Positions 8,542 to 16,904 of a DNA stretch of 64,000 nt are shown here, one piece after another; within the stretch, counting starts at the first letter, position 1; each line of letters begins with the position of its first letter. Made by a program: the position numbers and the translations under genes. Under the pieces are notes generated by a model that did not search any database, had not been told where the DNA came from, and saw only the letters and a program-made list of their open reading frames with translations. Where the stretch lies: contig CAZKFD010000034.1 in the NCBI GenBank assembly GCA_964551995.1, positions 8,830 through 72,829 on the forward strand, read 5' to 3'. Source of the DNA: DATKJS01 sp964551995. Lineage in GTDB: Bacteria; Acidobacteriota; Aminicenantia; Aminicenantales; Saccharicenantaceae.

Positions 8542-10053
8542 ATGACGTTCTATCTGTGGATCATCCTGGCCTATCTCCTGGTGTTGACGGCCCTGAACTT
8601 CGTCCGGGCCAGGCGCATCAAGAACCAAGAGCAGTTCATGGTCGCGGGCCGGAGCCTCAAGTGGCAGGTCATGGTCTTCACGCTGATCTGCACCTGGATC
8701 GGCTCGGGGACCTTCATCAGCGGGGCCGAGTTCGCCTCGAAGGCCGGCTTTTCGGCCCTGTGGCTGGCGGCCGGCGCCTGGTTCGGCATCGTCATCATCT
8801 ATTTCCTGGCGGCGAAAATCCACACCCTCGGGGAATACACCGTGGGAGACGTGCTCGAGGTCCGCTTCGGCCCCGCGGCCCGGCTCTTCGGGGCCATCGC
8901 CCTGATCCTGTCGTTTATCGCCATCGTCTCCTACCAGTTCGTCGCCGGCGGCTTCATCCTGAACGTGATCACGAACGGGAAGATCTCGGAAGCGACGGGG
9001 ACATGGATCTCCGCCGTATTCGTCATTCTCTTCACAACGCTCGGGGGCATGGTCGCCATCGCCTACACGGACCTGCCGAACGGGATCATCATCGTCCTGG
9101 CCTGCCTGCTGGCCGTGCCCTTCGTCATCTCGGCGGCAGGAGGGCTCCACGGCGCCGAGAAGGTCCTGCCCTCGGGCTACTTCGCGGTCATCAACCACCA
9201 GTTCGGCGCCCACCCATGGCTTAAGGCGATCGGCTACTTCCTGTCGACCCTGTTCCTGCTGATGGGCGTCCAGAGCATGTACCAGAAATTCTACAGCGCC
9301 AAGTCGGCCAGGGACGCGAAAAAAGCCGTGGCTTGGTGGACGGTCGGGACGATCTTCGTCGAGACGGTCGTCGTCGTCATCGCCGTCTTCGGCTACAGCA
9401 GGCTCCGAGGCCAAATCGACCTCAGCGTGCCCAAGGCGGGCGGCAAGGTCGTGCTCATGGCGGCAAAAAGCCTGGTGCCCGCCCCGGTCGGGGTGCTGCT
9501 CCTCGGCGCCGCCTGCGCCGTCGTCATCTCCACGGGGATGAACTACCTGCTCTCGCCGTCGACGACGGTCATGCGCGATATTTACCAGAGGTTCATGAAG
9601 AAGGACGCCAGCCAAGCGAAGCTCGTCGCCTTGCAGAAGATCATGGTCGTCGTCATAGGCGTCCTGGCTTTCCTTTTGGCGACACAGCTCAAGAGCGTCC
9701 TGGCCATGAGCTTCTTCGCTTACACGATCTACGGCGTCGCCATCACTCCCGCGCTTATCTCGGCCCTGGCCTGGAAGCGCGCCACGAAGGCGGGCGGGTT
9801 GGCCTCCATTGTCGCCGGCACCGTCGTTTGCCTCTTTTTCTTCATCATATCCAAGGTCCTGCCCGCGTCGCAGGTTCCCGACGGCGATCCCTGGGGCATC
9901 CCGCTGATCTACCCGGCGATCGTCGCCTCGCTTGTCGCCCTCGTCGTCGTCAGCCTCCTGACGCCCAAGCCGAAGCCCGAGGAGCTCGAGAAGTTCTTCC
10001 CGAAGCCCTCCAAGGCAGCCGAGCCCGCCGCCTGTGTCAAAGTCGAGCCATGA
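8542..10053 (+). CDS. Sodium:solute symporter family (SSS) transporter
   Basis: A 503-residue protein with about 13 hydrophobic helices. The N-terminal stretch RIKNQEQFMVAGRSLKWQV followed by CTWIGSGTFISGAEFASKAG is diagnostic of the SSS/PutP fold, where it contributes to the sodium site, and GMVAIAYTDLPNGIIIV matches the conserved helix 5 region. Members carry proline, pantothenate, sugars or carboxylates with sodium; the substrate is not assigned. A strong AAGGAGGG ribosome site precedes the ATG. It follows smc by 67 bp but appears functionally unrelated. A structured repeat element starts 20 bp after the stop. Confidence 0.92.
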   Translation: MTFYLWIILAYLLVLTALNFVRARRIKNQEQFMVAGRSLKWQVMVFTLICTWIGSGTFISGAEFASKAGFSALWLAAGAWFGIVIIYFLAAKIHTLGEYTVGDVLEVRFGPAARLFGAIALILSFIAIVSYQFVAGGFILNVITNGKISEATGTWISAVFVILFTTLGGMVAIAYTDLPNGIIIVLACLLAVPFVISAAGGLHGAEKVLPSGYFAVINHQFGAHPWLKAIGYFLSTLFLLMGVQSMYQKFYSAKSARDAKKAVAWWTVGTIFVETVVVVIAVFGYSRLRGQIDLSVPKAGGKVVLMAAKSLVPAPVGVLLLGAACAVVISTGMNYLLSPSTTVMRDIYQRFMKKDASQAKLVALQKIMVVVIGVLAFLLATQLKSVLAMSFFAYTIYGVAITPALISALAWKRATKAGGLASIVAGTVVCLFFFIISKVLPASQVPDGDPWGIPLIYPAIVASLVALVVVSLLTPKPKPEELEKFFPKPSKAAEPAACVKVEP

Positions 10054-10072
10054 TCTGTTTCTATCTCCGTAT

Positions 10073-10444
10073 AGGGGTAGAACCGGGACCATCCTTATCC
10101 CCCGCGCTTCGCTCCCCCCGGAACCAGTCCCGTGACGGAAGGGGGTCCAGGGGGATATTTCCTCCTGGCCGCAGGACGCTGTCGCGTCGGAGGAGGGGAG
10201 GCAGGGAGCCGATTTGGCGACCGTTGGAAGGGGGACGGCGGAGCGGATTCCCCCTCCAAGGGGGCGGTTCCCCCGTCGGGCGTGAGGAGAACTCCGGCTA
10301 CAAAGCTCAATACTCGTTTCGGATATTCCCCAGAAGTGCGGCTCCGAGCCACTCCGCCGCACTTCTGCTGGTCGCTCCTCGGGATCCGCTCCCTGCCGGC
10401 CTCCCTCCGCTACGGGGGCTTTCGGATGGCCCCGGTTCCACCCT
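10073..10444. repeat. Structured intergenic element with imperfect terminal inverted repeats
   Basis: This 372-bp stretch holds no credible gene. Its ends are inverted copies of each other: 10073-10094 matches the reverse complement of 10424-10444 at nearly all positions (AGGGGTAGAACCGGGACC against AGGGTGGAACCGGGGCC). Inside is a perfect 12-bp hairpin (CAGAAGTGCGGC at 10331-10342 with its complement at 10356-10367) and a longer interrupted stem around 10226-10258. Positions 10364-10399 recur at 19285-19320 with 31 of 36 bases identical. It could be a non-autonomous mobile element or a structured RNA or terminator region; no transposase is associated. Confidence 0.6.
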
Positions 10445-10532
10445 AAGAGGATAATAGCCTGCAACCGAAATATGGGAACCGCCCGAGGCCAATAACAAGA
10501 CAGGCCATAAATCTATCGGCCGGGAGGATGAG

Positions 10533-11567
10533 ATGACGAAACCCGGAGTTGTCTTCGACAAGCGCTACGCCGACCATGACATGGGTCCGTATCACCCGGA
10601 AAGCCCCGAGCGCATCAGAGTCCTGAACAGAATGCTTGAGGAGGAAGCCGCGGGCAGGTTCGTCCCCATCGAGCCGCGGCCGGCGACAATCGAAGAGGTG
10701 ACCTGGGTCCACGAGCGGGCGTACGTCGATTTCGTCAAGGCGACGGCCGGCCGCGAGCGGGTCGTCCTCGACCCCGACACCTCGACGGGGCCGAAAAGCT
10801 ACGAAACGGCTCTGCTCGCCGCCGGGGGCTTTCTCCGGGCCATCGACGCGGTCATGGAGAACCGTGTCCACGGCGCCTTCGCCTTGGTCCGGCCGCCCGG
10901 CCACCACGCCGAAGCGTCCCGGGCCATGGGATTCTGCCTCTTCAACAACGTCGCCATCGGGGCCGAATATCTCATCCGCAAGCACGGACTGAGCCGCGTG
11001 CTCATCGTCGATTGGGACCTCCATCACGGCAACGGCACGCAGCATGCCTTCTATGCGCGCAGCGACGTTCTCTATTTTTCGACGCATCAGTTCCCCTACT
11101 ACCCGGGGACGGGAGCCGTGCGCGAGACGGGCGACGGACCCGGCAAGGGTTTCAATCTGAACGTTCCCCTCACGGCCGGCAAGAGCGACGACGATTTCGT
11201 CTATGTTTTCCGGAAGATCCTTTTTCCCGTCGCGGCGCAATACCGGCCCGAATTCGTCCTCGTGAGCGCCGGGTTCGATATCGCCGCCGCGGACCCTCTC
11301 GGCGGCATGTCGGTCAGCCGCGAAGGCTTCGGGAGGCTGGCGGACGCGCTCGTTGAGATCGCCTCCGGGCCGTGCCCGGGGCGGATCGCCCTGGTCCTCG
11401 AGGGCGGCTACGGCCTTGAGGCGCTCCACGACGGCGTCCTGGAGATCCTCATCAGACTCGGCCGCCCGGCGCCCCCGCCACCCCTTCCCGCTCCGGCCGT
11501 TTCCGAGGCCACAAGGCGGGAGGTCGAGCCGTCTCTGAGGACCTTCCGCGAATATTGGGAGCTCTGA
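10533..11567 (+). CDS. Histone deacetylase-fold zinc hydrolase
   Basis: A 344-residue member of the arginase/deacetylase superfamily. The motifs RPPGHHA (residues 120-126, catalytic histidines 124/125), DWDLHHGNGTQ (160-170) and SAGFDIAAADPLGG (245-258) supply the expected zinc ligands Asp162, His164 and Asp254. Bacterial relatives deacetylate acetylpolyamines, acetoin-related compounds or acetyl-lysine; the substrate is unknown here. GGGAGGATGAG precedes the ATG as ribosome site. The gene stands alone, flanked by a structured element upstream and a sigma-54-type promoter for the next gene downstream. Confidence 0.9.
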   Translation: MTKPGVVFDKRYADHDMGPYHPESPERIRVLNRMLEEEAAGRFVPIEPRPATIEEVTWVHERAYVDFVKATAGRERVVLDPDTSTGPKSYETALLAAGGFLRAIDAVMENRVHGAFALVRPPGHHAEASRAMGFCLFNNVAIGAEYLIRKHGLSRVLIVDWDLHHGNGTQHAFYARSDVLYFSTHQFPYYPGTGAVRETGDGPGKGFNLNVPLTAGKSDDDFVYVFRKILFPVAAQYRPEFVLVSAGFDIAAADPLGGMSVSREGFGRLADALVEIASGPCPGRIALVLEGGYGLEALHDGVLEILIRLGRPAPPPPLPAPAVSEATRREVEPSLRTFREYWEL

Positions 11568-11704
11568 GTTCGGCGGCATAAACCGGCGCTGGACATTCGC
11601 GAAAACTATGACTCCGCCTTACAGAAACTGTCCTCCTCAGGGAAAAGCGTCCTTTTAATAGGACAGAGTTGGCCCCCGTCAAGCCTGGCGTCTAGAGGAG
11701 GCCT

Positions 11705-11721
11705 TTGGCATGCTTCTTGCT
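11705..11721 (+). promoter_or_regulatory. Sigma-54-type (-24/-12) promoter
   Basis: The sequence TTGGCATGCTTCTTGCT agrees with the sigma-54 consensus YTGGCACGRNNNTTGCW at 15 of 17 positions, with the invariant GG (11707-11708) and GC (11719-11720) exactly 12 bases apart. It predicts transcription from about 11732, 20 bases upstream of the ATG at 11752. It overlaps a more upstream in-frame ATG (11710), arguing against that start. Expression would then require RpoN and an enhancer-binding activator, neither of which is in the window. Confidence 0.7.
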
Positions 11722-11751
11722 TATTTGGCTAGTGTATTAAGGAGAAAGACG

Positions 11752-13596
11752 ATGAAAAGAGCCATGAAAGTAACGATCAGTATCTTCGCTGTTCTGATCT
11801 TTCTCTTATCCCTGGCCTGGGCCCAGGAGCCTCCCCCGCAAGACCAGCAGCAGGCCTCCCAAACCCAGCCGTCTCGGAACGTGAGATACACCAACGACTC
11901 CGTAGCCCATTTGAGCTACGTCGAGGGCAAAACGTTCGTCCAGAGGGCTTCAGACCTTGGATATGAGGAGGGCGTGCTCAACACGCCCATCAGCGAGGGC
12001 GACCGGCTCGGCACGACCGACGGCCGGGCGGAAGTCCTCTTCGGCCGGGGCAACTACATCCGCCTCGACAACAACACCAAGCTTGATATCCTGAACCTTC
12101 CCAAGAAGGACGACGACATCTCCCGCTTCCGCGTCTGGTCGGGCAACATCTACCTGATCGTGGCCCGCCTGAACAAGGAGAAGAGTATCGAGGTCCATAC
12201 GGCCGACTCCTCCTTCTACATCCTCGACAAGGGGATCTACAGGATCGATGTCCGCGAGAACAAGGACACGGAGATCATGGTCTACCGCGGGCTCGTTGAA
12301 GCCGCGGGAGAGGAAGGCTCGACCCTGGTCAAGGACTCCCAGAAGCTCGAGATCTCCGAAGGCCGGTTCTCCGGCAAGCCGACATCGTTCATGGCGGCCG
12401 CCAACGACAGCTTCGACAAATTCAACGAATCGCGCGACGCCATCACGAACAAGGAGTTCGCCCAGCGCCACTTGCCTTCCGAGCTCGAGGGATACGAGTC
12501 GGAGCTCGACGAGAACGGCCAATGGACGTACCTGGCCCCGTACGGCGACGTCTGGGTGCCCAGCGGGGTCGGCCCGGACTGGCGGCCGTATTATGACGGC
12601 CGTTGGGTCTGGCTCGGCCTGACCGGCTGGACATGGCTCCCCTACGAACCGTGGGGCTGGACCACGTTCCATTACGGCCGCTGGCATTGGGGCGTCGGCC
12701 TCGGTTGGTACTGGATCCCGACGAGCCTCTGGGGCCCCGGCTGGGTCGATTGGTGGTGGGACGATTATTATTGTGGCTGGGCGCCCCTGAGCTTTTGGGG
12801 ATATCCGGTCGTTGTCATCGGCGGCGGCTTCTACGGCGGGTACTACGGCCGTTTCTATCCGGTCGGCTCACGGGCCTTAACGGTCATCAACAGAAACCAG
12901 CTCAAGGCCCCTAACGCTTCTCTCGTGGCTTTGCGGGACCCCGCCACCCTGAAGAACCTGACGAGGATGAGCCTCGACAGCCGGACGTTGAACCTGCAGC
13001 CGGCAGCGACCCGGATTTCCGTCCAGCCGCTCAACGGACGTCAGGTGATGCTCACGAATTCCGGCGAATCAGGGCCGCTCGGCTCCGACCGCGCCATCGG
13101 ACGCGGATCTCCGGCCGCCGCAGGGTCCTCGAACTCGAATCAGAAGAACTCCACTTCCGCCCCGAAGATCAAGAGGGAAAGCACTTCCTCCGGACGGTCG
13201 TCATCGTCCGCCCGGTCTTCTGGGTCTTCCAAGGGCGAGAGCTCGGGTGCCCGGAAGATCCGCAAGAAAGAGGAAGGACCGATGTCCTCCGCCGAAATGT
13301 CGTCCCGCAGCTACCCGGGTTCCGCCGCGACATCCTCCAACCGCGCCGCGACCGTGGCCTCCGACGGCCTCCGAATTTATCCATCCTCGCCGCTGATCAC
13401 GCGCCCCGAGAGTTACGGAGGCGCAGCGCGGTCGAGGTCCTTCATCGACCGGATCACGGGCTGGTCGGGACGCTATTCCGGCCGCTCCTCATCGGGCCGG
13501 ACCTCGTCAGGTCGCGTCTCGTCTCGAGGTTCATCGGGAAGGTCGGGAAGCTGGCATAGCTCCGGCTCCCATTCAAGCGGAGGGCACAGGAGATAA
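11752..13596 (+). CDS. Secreted FecR-domain / DUF6600 protein with basic Ser/Gly-rich tail
   Basis: About 614 residues. An N-terminal signal peptide (MKRAMKVTISIFAVLIFLL...AWAQ) is followed by a FecR-like beta domain near residues 50-210 (VEGKTFVQRASDLGYEEGV, EGDRLGTTDGRAEVLFGRGNY). A region extremely rich in Trp, Tyr and Gly near residues 260-370 (GWTWLPYEPWGWTTFHYGRW) matches the DUF6600 type found with FecR domains. The last 200 residues are low-complexity Ser/Arg/Gly. AAGGAG nine bases before the ATG at 11752 fixes the start. It is probably a periplasmic or surface protein of unknown function, transcribed from the sigma-54-type promoter just upstream and ended by a strong terminator. Confidence 0.82.
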   Translation: MKRAMKVTISIFAVLIFLLSLAWAQEPPPQDQQQASQTQPSRNVRYTNDSVAHLSYVEGKTFVQRASDLGYEEGVLNTPISEGDRLGTTDGRAEVLFGRGNYIRLDNNTKLDILNLPKKDDDISRFRVWSGNIYLIVARLNKEKSIEVHTADSSFYILDKGIYRIDVRENKDTEIMVYRGLVEAAGEEGSTLVKDSQKLEISEGRFSGKPTSFMAAANDSFDKFNESRDAITNKEFAQRHLPSELEGYESELDENGQWTYLAPYGDVWVPSGVGPDWRPYYDGRWVWLGLTGWTWLPYEPWGWTTFHYGRWHWGVGLGWYWIPTSLWGPGWVDWWWDDYYCGWAPLSFWGYPVVVIGGGFYGGYYGRFYPVGSRALTVINRNQLKAPNASLVALRDPATLKNLTRMSLDSRTLNLQPAATRISVQPLNGRQVMLTNSGESGPLGSDRAIGRGSPAAAGSSNSNQKNSTSAPKIKRESTSSGRSSSSARSSGSSKGESSGARKIRKKEEGPMSSAEMSSRSYPGSAATSSNRAATVASDGLRIYPSSPLITRPESYGGAARSRSFIDRITGWSGRYSGRSSSGRTSSGRVSSRGSSGRSGSWHSSGSHSSGGHRR

Positions 13597-13623
13597 CCGA
13601 AGGTAACTGACCCTTTCCCATCT

Positions 13624-13673
13624 GGGGTGCCCCTTTCAGCTGAGCCGGTTTGAGAGGGGCACCCCCTTTTTTT
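13624..13673 (+). terminator. Rho-independent terminator
   Basis: A perfect 11-bp stem (GGGGTGCCCCT at 13624-13634 with AGGGGCACCCC at 13655-13665) encloses a 20-base loop and is followed by seven T residues (13667-13673). It lies 28 bp after the DUF6600 gene and sits at the convergent junction with the PBP1A gene. Confidence 0.88.
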
Positions 13674-13674
13674 A

Positions 13675-16083
13675 TCAGTGTTCTTCGGTCGCCGCCTTCC
13701 CCGCATAATAATCCAGGATCCGCATGTGGTCCGCCAGGGTGCAGAAGCGGACCGGCTCGGTCCCCGGGAAGAACACCTCGCGGAACGGGTAGGGGCAGAC
13801 GGGCGTGAGCAGCAGGCCGGTCTTGCGGTCGATCTCGACGAAATTGAGGTTCGGTGGGACCTCGAAATCCTCGGCGGCGAGGATTTCGTCGTCCGCCAGG
13901 CCCGCGGCCTCGTCGGCCTTTCTTTTGTCGGCGATGACGCGGCTGAAGAAATCCTGCCAAATGGGCAGGGCGGCCGCGGCCCCGGTCTGCCTCTCCCCCA
14001 AAGTGACCTGCTTGTCGTTGCCGACCCAGACGCCCGCGCAAAGGTCGGGGGAAAAGCCGATGAACCAGGCGTCCGAATATTTGTCCGTTGTCCCGGTCTT
14101 GCCGGCCAGAGGCCAGTCCAGGACGCTCGCGGCCTGCCCGGTCCCCTCCTTGATGACCCCCTCCATGAGGTAGGTCATCATGTAAGCCGTTTGCGGGGAG
14201 ATAACCTCCTCGGAGTCGGGCTGGTTCTCCTCGAGGACGTTGCCGTCCTTGTCCTCGATGCGGGTGATGAAGTAGGGCTTGAAGCGCACGCCCTTGTCGG
14301 CGAAAGTGGAGTACCCGGAGACGAGCTCCTGGAGGCTGATCTCGAACGCCCCCAGGCTGAGCGAGAGGTAGGGATAGACCGGCGAGGTGATGCCGAAGCG
14401 GCGGCAATAGTCGACACCCAGCTGGGGGGAGATGTAGTCGAGGAGCTTGGCCGTGACGACGTTCCGCGAGTCCTCGAGACCGGTGCGCAGGGTCACGGCC
14501 CCCCAGTACTGGCGATCGTAGTTTTTCGGCGACCAGGGCTCCCCGTTCCAGCGGTCAATGAACGTCGTGGGTTCGTCGATGATCAGGCTCGCGGGCGTGA
14601 AGCCGTTCTCAAGGGCGGCCGTATAGAGGAACGGCTTGACGGCCGAACCGGTCTGCCGCGGCGCCTGCGTCGCGCGGTTGAACTGGCTCGCCCGGAAAGA
14701 GTACCCGCCGACCATGGCCTTGATTTGGCCGGACCTGGGATCGATCGCCAGGAAACCCCCGTTCCGGATGGGATCCTGGTCGAGCGAGACATCGGCCTGC
14801 TTATTCCCCTCGTCCATGGAGTTGATCCGGACCTGGATGACGTCGCCCCGCTTGATGAGAGAGTCGAGGTATCTGGCCTTCGTCCAGGCGATGTCCGTGT
14901 TTGCCATCCTGCCGAGAAAGCCCTTGACGCGGACCGTCGCCTCGGCCCGGCCGGCGGCGAGGACGATGGCGTCGTAGACTTCGCCGGTCTCGAGGATCTG
15001 GTCTTCCCAGCTGTCGAGCCACTGCTTTTCGAGATCGGTGGCCCGGGCGGCGAGCAGGTTCTTCTTGTCCGCGCGCCAGCCGTTGAGCTGGTTTTCGACA
15101 TCGCGCAGGCCCTTGCGTAGGGCCGATTCGGCGTATTTCTGCAGCCTCGGGTCGAGCGTCGTGTAGACCCGGAGACCGCCGTTGTAGAGGGCCGCGGTCC
15201 CGAAGTTCTTCTCGATGTACTTGCGGACCTCCTCGAAGAAATAGGCCCCGAATTCGTCGCTCGTCTGCCTCAGGGGAAGGACCTTCAGGGGCTTCTTCTT
15301 GGCCTGCTCCGCCTGCTCCCGGCTGATGTAATGCTCCTCGACCATCCGGTTGAGGACGTGATTCCGGCGCTCCAGGGTGACCTTCGGATTGTCGTACGGG
15401 GAATAGCGGGACGGCCGCTGGAAGATCCCCGCGATCAGGGCCGCCTCGTCGAGGTTGAGGTCCCGGACGCTCTTTCCGAAGAACAGGTTCGAGGCCGTCT
15501 CGACCCCCCAGGCCCCGTGCCCCAGATAGAACTGATTGCAGTACAGGCTCATGATCTGCTTCTTGGTGTAGAGCTTCTCGATCTCCCGGGCGAGGACCAT
15601 TTCCTTGAGCTTCCGCCGCAGGCTCAGGTCCGGATAAAGAAACAGGGCCCGCGCCAGCTGCTGGGTGATCGTGCTCCCGCCCTGCGGCCTCTGCCCCCGA
15701 AGGACCCTCAGGGAATCCTCCTTGAGGGCCCTCAGGATGCCGATGAAATCGACTCCGGAATGGCTGAAAAAGCGGGAGTCCTCGGTGGCCACGATGGCCT
15801 TGATCAGGTAGTCCGGAATCTGATCGTAAGGCACTTCGATGCGCCGCTGTTGGGCGAACTCCTTGATCGGCTCGCCCGAGTCCGAATAGACCGTGGTGAT
15901 CAGCTTGGGCCTGAAGTTCGTGAGGTCGGAGACCGGGGGGAGGTTGTCCTTGATGGCGTAATAGGAGCCGAAGAGGCCTCCCAGGATGGCCGCGGCCCCC
16001 ACCAGCACCAGGACGAGGAGCGTCCGGACGAGGTCCCTCCAGCGGAAGGGACGGATCTTGATTTTGATCGCGGGGATGGCCAT
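13675..16083 (-). CDS. Penicillin-binding protein 1A family bifunctional transglycosylase/transpeptidase
   Basis: An 802-residue class A PBP. A membrane anchor spans residues 18-45. The GT51 transglycosylase domain contains EDSRFFSH (101-108, catalytic Glu101) and GGSTITQQLAR near 135-145. The transpeptidase domain has TGSAVKPF (nucleophile Ser near 478), SRN in LEDSRNVV and KTGTT near 662. Between them is an OB-like insertion typical of PBP1A (VKGFLGRMANTDIAW, residues 385-470 region). The enzyme polymerises and cross-links peptidoglycan in the periplasm. It ends at the convergent terminator with the DUF6600 gene; tmk lies 70 bp upstream on the same strand. Confidence 0.95.
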   Translation of the reverse strand: MAIPAIKIKIRPFRWRDLVRTLLVLVLVGAAAILGGLFGSYYAIKDNLPPVSDLTNFRPKLITTVYSDSGEPIKEFAQQRRIEVPYDQIPDYLIKAIVATEDSRFFSHSGVDFIGILRALKEDSLRVLRGQRPQGGSTITQQLARALFLYPDLSLRRKLKEMVLAREIEKLYTKKQIMSLYCNQFYLGHGAWGVETASNLFFGKSVRDLNLDEAALIAGIFQRPSRYSPYDNPKVTLERRNHVLNRMVEEHYISREQAEQAKKKPLKVLPLRQTSDEFGAYFFEEVRKYIEKNFGTAALYNGGLRVYTTLDPRLQKYAESALRKGLRDVENQLNGWRADKKNLLAARATDLEKQWLDSWEDQILETGEVYDAIVLAAGRAEATVRVKGFLGRMANTDIAWTKARYLDSLIKRGDVIQVRINSMDEGNKQADVSLDQDPIRNGGFLAIDPRSGQIKAMVGGYSFRASQFNRATQAPRQTGSAVKPFLYTAALENGFTPASLIIDEPTTFIDRWNGEPWSPKNYDRQYWGAVTLRTGLEDSRNVVTAKLLDYISPQLGVDYCRRFGITSPVYPYLSLSLGAFEISLQELVSGYSTFADKGVRFKPYFITRIEDKDGNVLEENQPDSEEVISPQTAYMMTYLMEGVIKEGTGQAASVLDWPLAGKTGTTDKYSDAWFIGFSPDLCAGVWVGNDKQVTLGERQTGAAAALPIWQDFFSRVIADKRKADEAAGLADDEILAAEDFEVPPNLNFVEIDRKTGLLLTPVCPYPFREVFFPGTEPVRFCTLADHMRILDYYAGKAATEEH

Positions 16084-16153
16084 AGCTTTTAGGAGTTCAT
16101 CATAACAAATCGGCCCCCGAAAAACAAAGAGGGACAGTCCCCCTTCTTCTCCC

Positions 16154-16765
16154 TCATCTTTTCATGAAGAGAAGTTTTTCCACCCGCTCCCAGACGGCCC
16201 CGCCGACGGCCCTCCGGTCGCCCCGTCCGTCGAGATGGAGGACGGCCCGGCCCCGGAAATTCCGGAAGATCTCGGCAACCCGCTCGAGGTAGTCCTCCCT
16301 TTCGAAAAGCTCGTCGCGGGTCTTGCGCCCGGCGATCCGGCCCAGCCCCTGCCGGGCGTCGACGTCCAGGACGACGACGAGATCGGGCCTGAGGGCGAAG
16401 GATTCGTTCAGCCTCCGGATCCGCTCCGGGTCGATGCCCTTGGCACCCTGATAGGCGATCGTCGAGAAGTAATACCGGTCGAGAACGACGATCTTCCCCT
16501 CCTCCAGGGCGGGCTTCAGGTTCCGCTCAACGTTCTCCCGCCTGTCCTTGACGAAAAGGTCCAGCTCCTCCTCCGGAGTCAGAGAGCCGTCCCGCACCGC
16601 CTTGCGCCGGATCTCCTGCCCCCACCGGCCCCGCGTCGGCTCTCGGAACAGTGCGGCCTCCCAGCCTCGCCGCCGGAGCCGCCGGAGGAGCAAGCGGGCC
16701 TGGGTCGTCTTCCCGGACCCGTCGATGCCTTCGAAGACGATGAGGATGCCTGTGTCGAGCTTCAT
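16154..16765 (-). CDS. tmk: Thymidylate kinase
   Basis: A 203-residue dTMP kinase with the P-loop FEGIDGSGKTTQ at residues 11-22, the FREPTRGRWGQEIR substrate region, DRYYFSTIAYQG (the DRY motif binding dTMP) and a lid-type RKTRDELFEREDYLERV. It phosphorylates dTMP to dTDP in DNA precursor synthesis. Some family members have GEP in place of the EPT seen here, so activity is likely but unproven. It is divergently oriented from degQ across a 139-bp spacer. Confidence 0.92.
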   Translation of the reverse strand: MKLDTGILIVFEGIDGSGKTTQARLLLRRLRRRGWEAALFREPTRGRWGQEIRRKAVRDGSLTPEEELDLFVKDRRENVERNLKPALEEGKIVVLDRYYFSTIAYQGAKGIDPERIRRLNESFALRPDLVVVLDVDARQGLGRIAGRKTRDELFEREDYLERVAEIFRNFRGRAVLHLDGRGDRRAVGGAVWERVEKLLFMKR

Positions 16766-16904
16766 CGGCCTTGTTCGACCATCTTATCCTCATCGCCGAG
16801 CGGAATGCAACCATCGCCGGAAAGACCGAGTTTGGACAACCTTGGGACGTTGAATTTCCCGACCGGTTATGGTAACTTAAATTGTTAAGCCTCGGAGGTT
16901 TACG

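Noticed and set aside
8338..11579. Long minus-strand frames opposite the symporter and HDAC genes
   Set aside because: They are antisense to genes with intact, well-matched motifs and have Arg/Gly/Asp-rich, domain-free products.
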